Assembly (NCBI GenBank): GCA_029246705.1
Contig: JAQWMQ010000017.1
Location: 17,926 to 81,925 of the forward strand
Reading direction: 5' to 3'
DNA from: Phycisphaerales bacterium
GTDB lineage: Bacteria > Planctomycetota > Phycisphaerae > Phycisphaerales > SM1A02
DNA: 64,000 bases
Below, piece after piece: positions 42,553 through 50,688 of this stretch. The position numbers were made by a program, and so were the translations under genes. The notes beneath the pieces were generated by a model. That model worked only from the letters and a program-made list of their open reading frames with translations, had not been told where the DNA came from and made no database searches. The first letter of the stretch is position 1; each line of letters opens with the position of its first letter.

Positions 42553-43773
42553 TCAGCGGGCTTCGACCATCCAGAGTGCACCAGGCCCCTGCTCACTGCC
42601 CTCGAAGCTCGTGGCGTAGAGCTCACCGGCGTTGTCCTCACCGAAACTCGAGATCAGTGATCCGTTCTTCTTGAGGACGACCTTCGGTTCCGAGTAACCC
42701 TCGCCGACTTCACGCATGCCCCAGACGGTTCCGTAGGCGTAGTCCGCGAAGAGATACACCCCGTCCAGCTGGGGATACCTGCTTCCGCGATAGACGTTTC
42801 CGCCGGTCACCGAAAGGCCTTCCCGATGCCGATACTCGGCGACGGGCTCGATGAATTCGGTCGCATCGCCTTCACGTGCGCGCCGGAACGGGTGACGTCC
42901 CTCGCGGATGTTCCAACCGTAGTTGCCACCTCGCTCGACGATGTCGATCTCTTCCCACTTGTTCTGCCCGACATCCCCGGCCCAGAGCTTCCCGGTCTTC
43001 GGATCGAAGCTCATGCGCCAGATGTTCCGCAGCCCGTAGGCCCAGATCTCACCGCGGGCATCGGCGTCGCCGACGAACGGATTGTCCGAGGGGATCGCAT
43101 ACGCAAGATCCCCCTGCTTCTTCGAGACGTCGATCCGCAGGACCTTCGCCAGCAGGGAGGAGAGATCCTGACCGTAGTTGTGGGGATCGTTGGCCGCACC
43201 ACCATCACCGACCGCGAGGTACAGCATGCCATCGGGACCGAAGAGAACCGTTCCACCGTTGTGGTTCCAGTAGGGCTCGGCGATCTCGAGCAGCACTTCC
43301 TCGGAGTCGGGATCGAACTTCTTTCGGTCGTCATCCATCTTGAATCGGCTGAGCACGGCCCGACGCGGCTTGGAACCGGACTTGGCTGCGGTGTAGTAGA
43401 AGTAGACCTCGTTGTTCTTCTTGAAGTCCGGGTGGAACGCGATCGAAAGCAGTCCTTCTTCGTTGCTGCGGGCATTGACGCGATCGGTGATGTCGATGAC
43501 CAGTTCCGATTCCTTGCTTGTGGTGTCACTGCCATCGACGGTGCGGATCCGGCCGAACTGCTCGACGACGTACAGCACGTCGTCCCGATCGGGTCGTGAC
43601 ACGATCTGGACGGGACGACGGACCGTCACGCCCGGCCAGGCGCGGGTCAAACGAATCTCGGGTATCCCCTTGCCGTCGGCATCAGCGGGTTCATCCTGTG
43701 CGAAGGACGATCCCGTCCACACGAAGACGAGGGTCAGGGCGAAAAGCAGCATTGATCGGAATTGAGTGCGCAT
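42553..43773 (-). CDS. PQQ-type soluble aldose/sorbosone dehydrogenase
   Basis: A 406-residue secreted six-bladed beta-propeller of the glucose/sorbosone dehydrogenase (GSDH) family. These oxidise sugars with pyrroloquinoline quinone. A signal peptide (FRSMLLFALTLVFVWTGSSFAQ) is followed by family blocks PVQIVSRPDRDDVLYVVEQFGRI, then EEGLLSIAFHPDF, WNHNGGTVLFGPDGMLYLAVGDGG and WAYGLRNIWRMSFDP. ELYATSFEGSEQGPGALW closes the propeller. The NHNGG and AxGLRN motifs carry cofactor- and calcium-contacting residues in characterised homologues. Stand-alone gene, convergent with the GNAT gene 15 bp away. No PQQ biosynthesis genes are in the window. Confidence 0.9.
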   Translation of the reverse strand: MRTQFRSMLLFALTLVFVWTGSSFAQDEPADADGKGIPEIRLTRAWPGVTVRRPVQIVSRPDRDDVLYVVEQFGRIRTVDGSDTTSKESELVIDITDRVNARSNEEGLLSIAFHPDFKKNNEVYFYYTAAKSGSKPRRAVLSRFKMDDDRKKFDPDSEEVLLEIAEPYWNHNGGTVLFGPDGMLYLAVGDGGAANDPHNYGQDLSSLLAKVLRIDVSKKQGDLAYAIPSDNPFVGDADARGEIWAYGLRNIWRMSFDPKTGKLWAGDVGQNKWEEIDIVERGGNYGWNIREGRHPFRRAREGDATEFIEPVAEYRHREGLSVTGGNVYRGSRYPQLDGVYLFADYAYGTVWGMREVGEGYSEPKVVLKKNGSLISSFGEDNAGELYATSFEGSEQGPGALWMVEAR

Positions 43774-43889
43774 GGTTTCCTCTTGATGAGTGGCGAGGCC
43801 CCAAGATAACCACCCTTGACTGGCAGAGTCACGCCGATCGAAGGATCATTCGATAAGCTCTTCTCTTCCAATTACACGGAGCCATTTCC

Positions 43890-44114
43890 ATGCGAACCCT
43901 GAACTTCCCCGCAGCGACCGGATGCCTTCTTGCCTGCATTCTTGTTGCCTGCTGCGCCCCCGAACCGGGCTTCGATCCCGGGAGCCAACCGGAAGGCGAG
44001 CCCGCCGCGGCCGGACTGCCCGGCGAGGCGATCGACCCCCAGTTCGAATATGCGGAGATGCCCTACGACGGGAACGAGGATCCCGGCGCGGACATTCCCG
44101 GCATCGATCCCTGA
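43890..44114 (+). CDS. Small acidic lipoprotein
   Basis: A 74-residue protein with an N-terminal signal and lipobox-like end (CILVACCAPEPG), followed by a low-complexity Pro/Gly/Glu/Asp-rich tail (EYAEMPYDGNEDPGADIPGIDP). CGGAG lies seven bases upstream of the ATG. Likely a small surface or periplasmic lipoprotein with no folded domain. It is divergent from the sugar dehydrogenase and convergent with the following gene. Function unknown. Confidence 0.6.
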   Translation: MRTLNFPAATGCLLACILVACCAPEPGFDPGSQPEGEPAAAGLPGEAIDPQFEYAEMPYDGNEDPGADIPGIDP

Positions 44115-44134
44115 GCTGGCGCGAAACGGATCAC

Positions 44135-44884
44135 TCAGTCGAGGGACTGTTCCTGGTCATTGAGCGCATCCAGGCGCTTGCGGATCTTCATGACGTCGTC
44201 CGGGGTGAACCCCTGCAGCACCGCCGACGCCAGGGCATTGCCTACGTTCAAGCGCCCCAGTTCGACCGAACCGTCGGCTTCGATGGTCAGGTCGTCGATG
44301 CCGAGATCGGTGGCGATCTCGAGGGCGGCGGCGATGTGCCCCTGCATCTCCGGAGAGTCAGGTTGCTCGACGAGTGCTGCGATCACCCGGACGGTCGTCA
44401 TCAACAGATCCTCGTCGACCAGGCGGCTCTGCGAGATGAGGTTCATGACGGCCTCGATCGAACCCTGTGAATTCCGGCTGACCGGGACGACCGTCCCATT
44501 GAACCGGATGCTACGGCCACGGATGTTCGCGATCGCCGCCGCGAAGGCACGACCGTCACGAACCGAAGCGAAGCCGAAGCTCTCTGCATCCCCGCGGGAC
44601 GCCGGGGAATCGACCCGTTCGACGACCTGAAGCGAATCGCCATCCTCGGTGCGACGCATGGAGCGCGCACCCAGGTCGTGGAGCGCCCACAGCCCAGCCT
44701 GGACGACCGGATCCTCGAGCCCCCGACCTTCGGCCTGGAGCCGGCCCACGTGCAGGGCATAGAGGTCGTCGACGGACCGCTGGTCATCGGCATCGTCGAA
44801 GACAAGTGCGGTGATCGCCTCGAACGCCGGGCGCTTCTGGATGTTGAGCTGGACGACCGTTCCGTCTAGTTCGATGGTGGGCAT
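44135..44884 (-). CDS. Hypothetical protein, mostly helical
   Basis: A 249-residue soluble protein without signal peptide. CGGAGT precedes the ATG at 44884. The N-terminus is MPTIELDGTVVQLNIQKRPAF; the middle contains a short beta-rich element (IRGRSIRFNGTVVPVSRN) and the C-terminus is helical with a charged end (TPDDVMKIRKRLDALNDQEQS). No catalytic motif, metal site or repeat was recognised. It lies between the small lipoprotein (convergent) and the HExxH/Sel1 gene, with which it shares strand; 38 bp separate them. I do not recognise the family. Confidence 0.65.
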   Translation of the reverse strand: MPTIELDGTVVQLNIQKRPAFEAITALVFDDADDQRSVDDLYALHVGRLQAEGRGLEDPVVQAGLWALHDLGARSMRRTEDGDSLQVVERVDSPASRGDAESFGFASVRDGRAFAAAIANIRGRSIRFNGTVVPVSRNSQGSIEAVMNLISQSRLVDEDLLMTTVRVIAALVEQPDSPEMQGHIAAALEIATDLGIDDLTIEADGSVELGRLNVGNALASAVLQGFTPDDVMKIRKRLDALNDQEQSLD

Positions 44885-44922
44885 GGGTACTCCGATGATT
44901 CGAATCGATCTCTGGGGCGAGC

Positions 44923-46335
44923 CTACTCGACCGAGCGAACCGCCGCCGGATCAGCGGCAAGCACCTGCATTCTCGCCCTGGCCCGTTCGATGATCTCGTC
45001 CGAGTGACGTGCGCTCATGTCCGCGAGACGTTCGCGAGCCCAGCGATGTCCGCCCGAGGAAGCCAGCATGATCCAGGCCAGGCCTTCGACCGGATCAGCC
45101 TGACCGACACCAAGCCCCGCCTCCAGCATCCGACCGAGGTTCCACATCGCCTGACCATGACCCTTCACCGCGGAAAGTCGGTAGAGAGCGATCGCCAGCA
45201 GTTCGTCGGAAGACACACCTCGCCCCGTCTCGTACATCCAGCCGAGCGAATCGAGCCCGTCGGGATCACCCTGCTCGGCCGCCTTGCGATACCAGATGAC
45301 CGCTTCACCGTCGTCGGCAGGAACACCATCGCCGGTTCTCAGCATCCAGCCGAGGGCCACCTGGCTCGGGGCGTCGCCGGACTCGGCCATCCGCCTGAGG
45401 TGGTCGATCCTTGATTCTCCATCCGCACGAGCAAGGTGATGTCGCGAACGTTCGTGTTCATCGAAGGCGAGGGTGACCGCTTCGGGCCAGGCGAAGCTCG
45501 GACTGGTCGAAGGATCCCAGCCGTCGAGGTGCGCGTCGCCGACCCGTTGTCTGGGACCGACATATCGCCAGTCGAGATCACCGAAGACCTCCAACAGCAG
45601 CGCGGCCAGTCGAGGGTCGTAGCTGCGGATTTCCGAGCGCGTGTTCACGTGGTTGTGCTGGGCATCGTTCTCGCGATTGGTGTCGAACCAGCTCTGCACG
45701 CCCTCCGCCCAGTATTCCATTCGATTGCTCGAGGCGTAGACTCCATCCCAGAGCCCCTCGTCCATGGCGGCGTTGAAGGCCTGGCGCAGGCGTTCGTCGA
45801 AGGTCGGGTCGATGGAGCGCATGCCCATCTCGTGGATCGCATGACCGAACTCGTGGATGAGGATGTTCTCGCTGGCATAGGGATCACCGGGGAACTGAAG
45901 CAGGTTCTCCTCGCCGCAGCTCACCGCGAGGCGCTCGTCGGTCGCACCGAGGCCTCGGGCGCGCTTGTCCCAGTAGGCAGGTGGTTTCAGGTCCGAATGC
46001 TCGGGCACGTCGGTGGTCATCTCCGACGGAGCCATGATCACGAAGCGGGTGCCGCTGTCACCGACCGCATCGATCACCTCGGGGCGATGCGCCAGCATGC
46101 CAGCGATCAGGAAGACGGCTTCCTGGTGTGCCCGATCGTCCACCAGGTTCGAACTGACCACGGGCAGCCGGCCGACCATGGTGCACTTGCCGTAGAAATC
46201 ATCGAGGCCGAACCGCTCCACGACCGCTGGGGACGGGGGCGAGACGACCGGGGGTGGCGTCCAGGTGGCCTGTTGGGGGCCCGGTGACAGCAGGGAAGAC
46301 AGCGACAGAAGGATGACGTGATGCATGAGATGCAT
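44923..46335 (-). CDS. Secreted HExxH metallopeptidase-like protein with C-terminal Sel1 repeats
   Basis: A 470-residue exported protein (signal peptide HHVILLSLSSLLSPGPQ). The N-terminal domain contains HEFGHAIHEMG (about residue 159) with the HExxH zinc motif, and a downstream EYWAEGVQSWFD that could supply the third ligand glutamate, as in gluzincin-type proteases. The C-terminal ~130 residues are three or four Sel1-like repeats (ALGWMLRTGDGVPADDGEAVIWYRKAAEQG, then LGWMYETGRGVSSDELLAIALY, then LGRMLEAGLGVGQADPVEGLAW). Sel1 repeats are protein-interaction scaffolds. The start at 46335 is chosen for the signal peptide. It is divergent from the Gfo/Idh/MocA gene, 53 bp apart. Specificity unknown. 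Confidence 0.75.
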   Translation of the reverse strand: MHLMHHVILLSLSSLLSPGPQQATWTPPPVVSPPSPAVVERFGLDDFYGKCTMVGRLPVVSSNLVDDRAHQEAVFLIAGMLAHRPEVIDAVGDSGTRFVIMAPSEMTTDVPEHSDLKPPAYWDKRARGLGATDERLAVSCGEENLLQFPGDPYASENILIHEFGHAIHEMGMRSIDPTFDERLRQAFNAAMDEGLWDGVYASSNRMEYWAEGVQSWFDTNRENDAQHNHVNTRSEIRSYDPRLAALLLEVFGDLDWRYVGPRQRVGDAHLDGWDPSTSPSFAWPEAVTLAFDEHERSRHHLARADGESRIDHLRRMAESGDAPSQVALGWMLRTGDGVPADDGEAVIWYRKAAEQGDPDGLDSLGWMYETGRGVSSDELLAIALYRLSAVKGHGQAMWNLGRMLEAGLGVGQADPVEGLAWIMLASSGGHRWARERLADMSARHSDEIIERARARMQVLAADPAAVRSVE

Positions 46336-46388
46336 CTTCGCGCAGCTGACGCTGCTGGTACAGTCGTGGCAGCGCAAAGGAGAGCAAC

Positions 46389-47711
46389 ATGACGGTATTC
46401 CTCCCTCGACGAGCATTCCTGAAGTCGACCCTGGCAACGGGGGCGACGGTCGCGACGCTGGGAGCCTCGAGTGCGGTGCACGGCATCGTGCGCTCGACCG
46501 GAAGGCGCGTCCGGGAGGAAAAGCTGCGGGTGGCGGTGATCGGGGTTCGCAATCGCGGCGCCGCGAACCTGGCCGGCGTCAGCGGAGAGCAGATCGTCGC
46601 GCTCTGCGACGTCGATTCGAACCACCTCCGTCAGGCCGGCGAGGAATTTCCGGCAGCAAGACGCTATCGGGACTATCGCGAACTCATCGACAGCGATCTC
46701 GACATCGACTGCGTTGTGGTCTCGACCCCCGACCACAACCATGCACCGGCATCGGCGATGGCGCTGCGACGCGGCCGACACGTCTACTGCGAGAAACCAC
46801 TGGCCCACACCATCGACGAGACGAGAACCCTCGGACAGCTGGGCCTCGAACCGGGGCTGGCCACCCAGATGGGGACGCAGGTCCACGCCGGAGACAACTA
46901 TCGCCGGGTGGTCGAGATCATTCGCTCCGGTGCGATCGGCGACGTGACCGAGGCCCACGCCTGGGTGGGCAAGACCTGGAGTGACGGACGACTCACGCCC
47001 GGCGCGGCACCACCGGCCCAGCTGGACTGGGACCTCTGGCTCGGCCCCAAGGCGGAAGTCGGCTACATCAAGGGCATCCACCCCGCCAACTGGCGGAAGT
47101 ACTGGAGCTACGGAACCGGGACCCTCGGCGACATGGGCTGCCACTACCTCGACCTGGTCCAGTGGGCACTGGAGCTTGGAGCACCGACCACGGTTCGCGC
47201 GGAAGGTCCCGCGATCGACGAGGTCGGCACACCCAACTGGTGCCACGCGACCTGGACATACCCCCAGCGCGGCTCGATGGCACCGTGCACGGTCGAATGG
47301 TGGGACGGAGGTCGCCGCCCCGAAGCACTCGCGAACCTGAAGCGAGCGGATGGGTCACCTGTTTCATGGGGAGACGGACACCTCTTCATCGGAACCGAAG
47401 GGATGCTGCTCTCCGATTACGGTCGATACGTGCTGTTTCCCGAGGAGACATTCAGCGATTTCAGCCCTCCGGAAGCCTGGATCCCCCGCTCACGGGGACA
47501 CCATGCGGAATTCCTCCATGCCGCTCGAACCGGCGCTCCCACGCTGTGCAACTTCCCCTACGCCGCCCAACTGACCGAGAACGTGCTGCTTGGCACGGTG
47601 GCCTATCGGGCGGGACGGCCCCTGAAATGGAACGGCCGGACCGGCCGGACCGACGATGACGCTGCAAATGAGCTGCTGAGCGAGGCCTACCGAGAGGGAT
47701 GGGCCATCTGA
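46389..47711 (+). CDS. Tat-exported Gfo/Idh/MocA family oxidoreductase
   Basis: A 440-residue NAD(P)-dependent oxidoreductase with an N-terminal Tat-like signal (RRAFLKSTLATGATVATLG). The Rossmann fold starts LRVAVIGVRNRGAANL; IDCVVVSTPDHNHAPASAMAL and the hallmark CEKPLAHT (about residue 134) follow. The C-terminal half has GDMGCHYLDLVQWALELGAP and a GMLLSDYGRY region. Planctomycete members of this family are numerous and often periplasmic. Related enzymes oxidise sugars at C3 to keto-glycosides, the substrates of DUF1080 proteins seen elsewhere in this window. That link is inference; the substrate is unknown. Confidence 0.9.
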   Translation: MTVFLPRRAFLKSTLATGATVATLGASSAVHGIVRSTGRRVREEKLRVAVIGVRNRGAANLAGVSGEQIVALCDVDSNHLRQAGEEFPAARRYRDYRELIDSDLDIDCVVVSTPDHNHAPASAMALRRGRHVYCEKPLAHTIDETRTLGQLGLEPGLATQMGTQVHAGDNYRRVVEIIRSGAIGDVTEAHAWVGKTWSDGRLTPGAAPPAQLDWDLWLGPKAEVGYIKGIHPANWRKYWSYGTGTLGDMGCHYLDLVQWALELGAPTTVRAEGPAIDEVGTPNWCHATWTYPQRGSMAPCTVEWWDGGRRPEALANLKRADGSPVSWGDGHLFIGTEGMLLSDYGRYVLFPEETFSDFSPPEAWIPRSRGHHAEFLHAARTGAPTLCNFPYAAQLTENVLLGTVAYRAGRPLKWNGRTGRTDDDAANELLSEAYREGWAI

Positions 47712-48134
47712 GCCCCTCAGATTGCCGATCCTCGAAGGTCCGAAGAAAAAATGTCCAATGAACGAACCCCGTGTTTAACGGGGCGTATCCCTGTTGTTGA
47801 GACCAGAAACACACCTGGACTCGACAAGAACTTCTTCTCTTCCTTCTCTTCCTTCTCTCATCAATCTCATCTCTCTCCTGCTCAATGATCTTCTCTTCTT
47901 CTCCTGTGCAGGGGATCCCAGGGGCCGCCGTCACGGCACGTTCTGACTTTCTAAGTTCTGCATCTCGTGGGACCAGACAAACACCCCGAAAGATCCCCCT
48001 TGGATACCGTGCTACCCAATCCCCCCGGGTAGCACGGTTCCTTTTTTGTCGTACCATCTGCTCTCCACCGGTGACGGAAAAGCATGCCGGTGGGGTTCAC
48101 GAAGCACTTCGAACACGGAGCACTGAAGAAAAAG
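47712..48134. other. Long structured leader / possible small RNA upstream of purE
   Basis: This 423-bp region has no convincing protein gene. On the + strand it holds a short hairpin (ccccgt...acgggg around 47769-47785), then about 80 nt of nearly pure pyrimidine (around 47828-47905; repeats of cttctc/ttcctt), and then a perfect intrinsic terminator at 48006-48047. purE starts about 90 nt beyond it. The layout is consistent with either a ~250-nt small RNA or an attenuator-type leader. It does not match the conserved core of any riboswitch I know. Confidence 0.4.
48006..48047 (+). terminator. Intrinsic terminator before purE
   Basis: A perfect 12-bp stem (accgtgctaccc / gggtagcacggt) with a C-rich 9-nt loop, followed by tccTTTTTT. 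It lies about 300 bp after the preceding gene and about 90 bp before purE. It could end a leader RNA, or be an attenuator controlling purE. Confidence 0.88.
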
Positions 48135-48635
48135 ATGAGTGACAACACGACTCCTCTCGTCGGCGTGGTGATGGGTTCCCAGAGTGACTGGGCGACGATG
48201 AAGCATGCAACGCTGACCCTCGACAAGCTGGGCATCGGACACGATGCCAGGGTCATCTCCGCCCACCGCACCCCGGACCTTCTCGAAGAGTGGATCGGAA
48301 GTGCGCGCGACCGGGGTATCAGGGTGATCATCGCAGGCGCCGGCATGGCCGCGCACCTGGCCGGCGTGACTGCGGCGAAGACCTCCCTGCCCGTGCTGGC
48401 AGTGCCACTGGGTGGCGGCGCGCTTGACGGCGTCGATGCGCTCTATGCGATGGTCCAGATGCCGAAGGGCATTCCCGTCGGCACCCTTGCCATCGGGAAA
48501 TCCGGTGCGATCAACGCCGCACTGCTTGCAGCATCGATCCTCGCACTGAGCAACCCCGAGATCGCGGAGGCGTATGAGGAATTCAGGAAAGAGCAGACCG
48601 AACAAGGCGTCGCAAACTCGATTCCGAAGGACTGA
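48135..48635 (+). CDS. purE: N5-carboxyaminoimidazole ribonucleotide mutase PurE
   Basis: A 166-residue purine biosynthesis enzyme that converts N5-CAIR to CAIR. The class I PurE motifs are complete: GVVMGSQSDWATMKHA (phosphate-binding serine), VISAHRTPD with the catalytic histidine region, IIAGAGMAAHLAGVTAAKT, and VPLGGGALDGVDALYAMVQMPKGIPVGTLAIG. Its length matches class I enzymes. The ATG at 48135 gives the expected N-terminus; an upstream in-frame ATG (48084) adds non-conserved residues. No purK is adjacent. It follows the terminator-bearing leader described above. Confidence 0.95.
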   Translation: MSDNTTPLVGVVMGSQSDWATMKHATLTLDKLGIGHDARVISAHRTPDLLEEWIGSARDRGIRVIIAGAGMAAHLAGVTAAKTSLPVLAVPLGGGALDGVDALYAMVQMPKGIPVGTLAIGKSGAINAALLAASILALSNPEIAEAYEEFRKEQTEQGVANSIPKD

Positions 48636-48734
48636 GGCCGACCGAGCCTTGCCTTGTCGATAGAATGCTCCAACGAAACCGGCGAACCGTCCGATTGAAA
48701 GACTTGCCGATACCGGCAGCCAAGGAGCCGCTTG

Positions 48735-49454
48735 ATGAGCCAGATGAACCAGATGAATCAGATGAACTACGCGCACCCCGGGCTGATGGCGGCGGAAGCC
48801 GGAACCAGCGAACGCATGGCGTTCATCCGGCGAACCTACATCCACCTCTTCGGTGCGATCTTCATCTTCACCGCCATCGAAGCGCTGATCTTCGCCAGCG
48901 GGGCCGCAGCCTCGATCGCGCAGGCGCTGATGGGTTCATGGCTCATCGTCATCATCGCCTTCATCGGGGTCAGCTTCCTGGCGAACTGGTGGGCCACCCG
49001 GGACACCAGCCCCGCGCTCCAGTACGCAGGGCTGGGAATCTTCATCGTGGTCGAGGCGATCATCTTCCTGCCCCTGCTCTACCTGGCGGTCGCCAGGGGT
49101 GGCGGGATCGACGTCATCGTCTCGGCGGGATCGGTCACCGCGATCCTCTGCGGGTTCGTCACGATCTTCGTCTTCGTGACCAAGAAGGACTTCTCCTTCA
49201 TGGGCTGGGCCCTCAGGCTGTGCATGTTCGGCGCGATCATCCTGGCCGTCCTGGGCATCATCTTCGGCTGGGCGCTCGGCGCCTGGTTCAGCGGACTGAT
49301 GATCGTTCTGGGCCTGGGGTACCTGCTCTACGAGACCTCGAACGTGCTGCACCGCTACAGGACCAATCAGCATGTAGCGGCAAGCCTCGCGCTCTTCGCC
49401 TCGGTGATGCTGGTCTTCTACTACGTGCTGCGGCTGTTCATGAGCCGGGATTGA
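48735..49454 (+). CDS. Bax inhibitor-1 (BI-1)/YccA family membrane protein
   Basis: A 239-residue protein with about seven transmembrane helices, starting at the ATG at 48735 with AAGGAG upstream. The family blocks FIRRTYIHLFGAIFIFTAIEAL, then the mid-helix VIAFIGVSFLANWWATRD and GWALGAWFSGLMIVLGLGYLLYETSNVLHRY are present; the last carries the conserved acidic residue of the BI-1 family. BI-1/YccA proteins are proposed calcium-leak or FtsH-modulating membrane proteins. Same strand as purE, about 100 bp downstream; no tight operon signal. Confidence 0.85.
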   Translation: MSQMNQMNQMNYAHPGLMAAEAGTSERMAFIRRTYIHLFGAIFIFTAIEALIFASGAAASIAQALMGSWLIVIIAFIGVSFLANWWATRDTSPALQYAGLGIFIVVEAIIFLPLLYLAVARGGGIDVIVSAGSVTAILCGFVTIFVFVTKKDFSFMGWALRLCMFGAIILAVLGIIFGWALGAWFSGLMIVLGLGYLLYETSNVLHRYRTNQHVAASLALFASVMLVFYYVLRLFMSRD

Positions 49455-49563
49455 TCATTCCAGACAGCCCAGAAGGAACAGGCGGAACGCCGTTTCAGTG
49501 TGTTTGCAGGGTGAGTACCGGTGTTGGCTCATGGCCGGCGGGCCGGTGGTCGATACCACCTGC

Positions 49564-49977
49564 ATGGGATCCATCCGACTGGACACGAAGGAACAGGCAT
49601 TCGTCGCAGCAGCACTGCGACAAAGCGTGACCCGTTCCTATCTCGTGATCGGTTTCGCCAGCGCGACCATCATCTGCGGGATGATCGGGACCATCGCCTT
49701 CATGGATTCGCCACGTTCGATTGAAGCCAGGTTCGCCTTCGCCATCGGAGGCGTGTGCCTTCTCTGCGGACTGCTTGCCATGCTTTCCGTGCGCCACCGG
49801 AAACGTCGAAGTGCCCTGCTTGCGATTCAACGTTGCGGTTGCTGCGGGCATCCCCTGCGCGGCAGCAAGCAGCCGCTGACCGCCACCATCAACGCGAAGA
49901 CCTGCGTGGAATGCGGCACGGTCTGGACGGACCTGGATCGTCGTGACTCGATCAGCATGATCTACGAGTGTGTCTGA
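49564..49977 (+). CDS. Two-helix membrane protein with zinc ribbon
   Basis: About 137 residues from the ATG at 49564; upstream in-frame ATGs at 49498 and 49531 are possible but give a non-hydrophobic extension. Two transmembrane helices (YLVIGFASATIICGMIGTIAF; FAIGGVCLLCGLLAMLSV) are followed by a cytoplasmic basic stretch and a C-terminal zinc ribbon (CGCCGHPL...CVECGTVW). Such membrane-anchored zinc ribbons are common and uncharacterised in Planctomycetes. A related but larger example lies at 50689-51744. No function is assigned. Confidence 0.6.
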   Translation: MGSIRLDTKEQAFVAAALRQSVTRSYLVIGFASATIICGMIGTIAFMDSPRSIEARFAFAIGGVCLLCGLLAMLSVRHRKRRSALLAIQRCGCCGHPLRGSKQPLTATINAKTCVECGTVWTDLDRRDSISMIYECV

Positions 49978-49993
49978 GATCCCGAACAAGCGC

Positions 49994-50021
49994 ACCCCGC
50001 ATCCGAAACGGATGGCGGGGT
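49994..50021. terminator. Hairpin after the zinc-ribbon gene
   Basis: A GC-rich stem (accccgc-atccg / cggat-g-gcggggt, one bulged base) closed by AAA, starting 17 bp after the zinc-ribbon gene stop. There is no T run, so its role as a terminator is uncertain. It is followed by a perfect 11-bp tandem repeat (ggatgtcgagt at 50030-50040 and 50041-50051). Confidence 0.45.
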
Positions 50022-50089
50022 ACGCGTGGGGATGTCGAGTGGATGTCGAGTGGATTCACGCTCGCCTTGCAGGCGCGAGACGTGTCGGT

Positions 50090-50560
50090 TCAGATCGGGC
50101 AGAAGCCCCAGTTGCCGAGAAGGATCACGAGGTCGGCGCCGTCGACGATGCCATCCTCGTTCAGGTCCCCGTCACAGGGAGGCGTGCTGCTCGGCAGCTT
50201 CTGGAGCCAACTGCACTCGACCCACCAGCACTGGTCGCTCTGGATGTTGCCCAGGCAGGACTCCCACCCGGCACCGCCATGGCCTTCGTGCCAGCCGTCG
50301 AAGGAGACGAGTGCATATCGAATCGAGCTGCCGCCGAAACTCAGGGTGAATCCGCCGACGACCTCGCCGGTCCGGCCAGCGCCGGGGCCGCTCTCGAGTT
50401 CGTAGGTCGAGATGACCTTCTCGCCTTCCTGCAGCCAGCCCAGGCAGACGCAGCTGTCGGAGTCCTCCTCGGCGTGGGTCTCCCCTTGACCGAAGGCGAA
50501 CAGCGAACAACTTGCGAGGACGGTGAAGATGAAAGTCTTGAAGGGTGCGTGGGTGGTCAA
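50090..50560 (-). CDS. Small secreted dockerin-tailed protein
   Basis: A 156-residue exported protein. The start is taken as a TTG at 50560 because AAGGAG lies seven bases upstream and a signal peptide follows (FKTFIFTVLASCSLFAFGQ); the longer upstream frame has neither. The middle is a Cys-containing domain (SCVCLGWLQEGEKVISTYEL to QSDQCWWVECSWLQK) with no known homologue that I recognise. The tail is a single dockerin-like unit (CDGDLNEDGIVDGADLVILL then GNWG), shorter than the duplicated tails elsewhere in the window. Confidence 0.65.
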   Translation of the reverse strand: MTTHAPFKTFIFTVLASCSLFAFGQGETHAEEDSDSCVCLGWLQEGEKVISTYELESGPGAGRTGEVVGGFTLSFGGSSIRYALVSFDGWHEGHGGAGWESCLGNIQSDQCWWVECSWLQKLPSSTPPCDGDLNEDGIVDGADLVILLGNWGFCPI

Positions 50561-50688
50561 GGTGTGACTCCTTGGCTTGTTGTGGTGCGGATTCTGTCCA
50601 GGAGTGACCGCGAGCGGAGGACGGGGACCTTCCGGTTCATGTCCGAAATTTGATGAAAAGGCGTCGGAACCGCGTTCCGGGCGTGCGA

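Noticed and set aside
47751..47888. 45-codon + strand frame starting MSNERTPCLTGRIPVVE in the purE leader
   Set aside because: The ribosome-binding site is poor, and half the frame reads through the pyrimidine tract as Phe/Ser repeats, so it looks like a by-product of the leader sequence.
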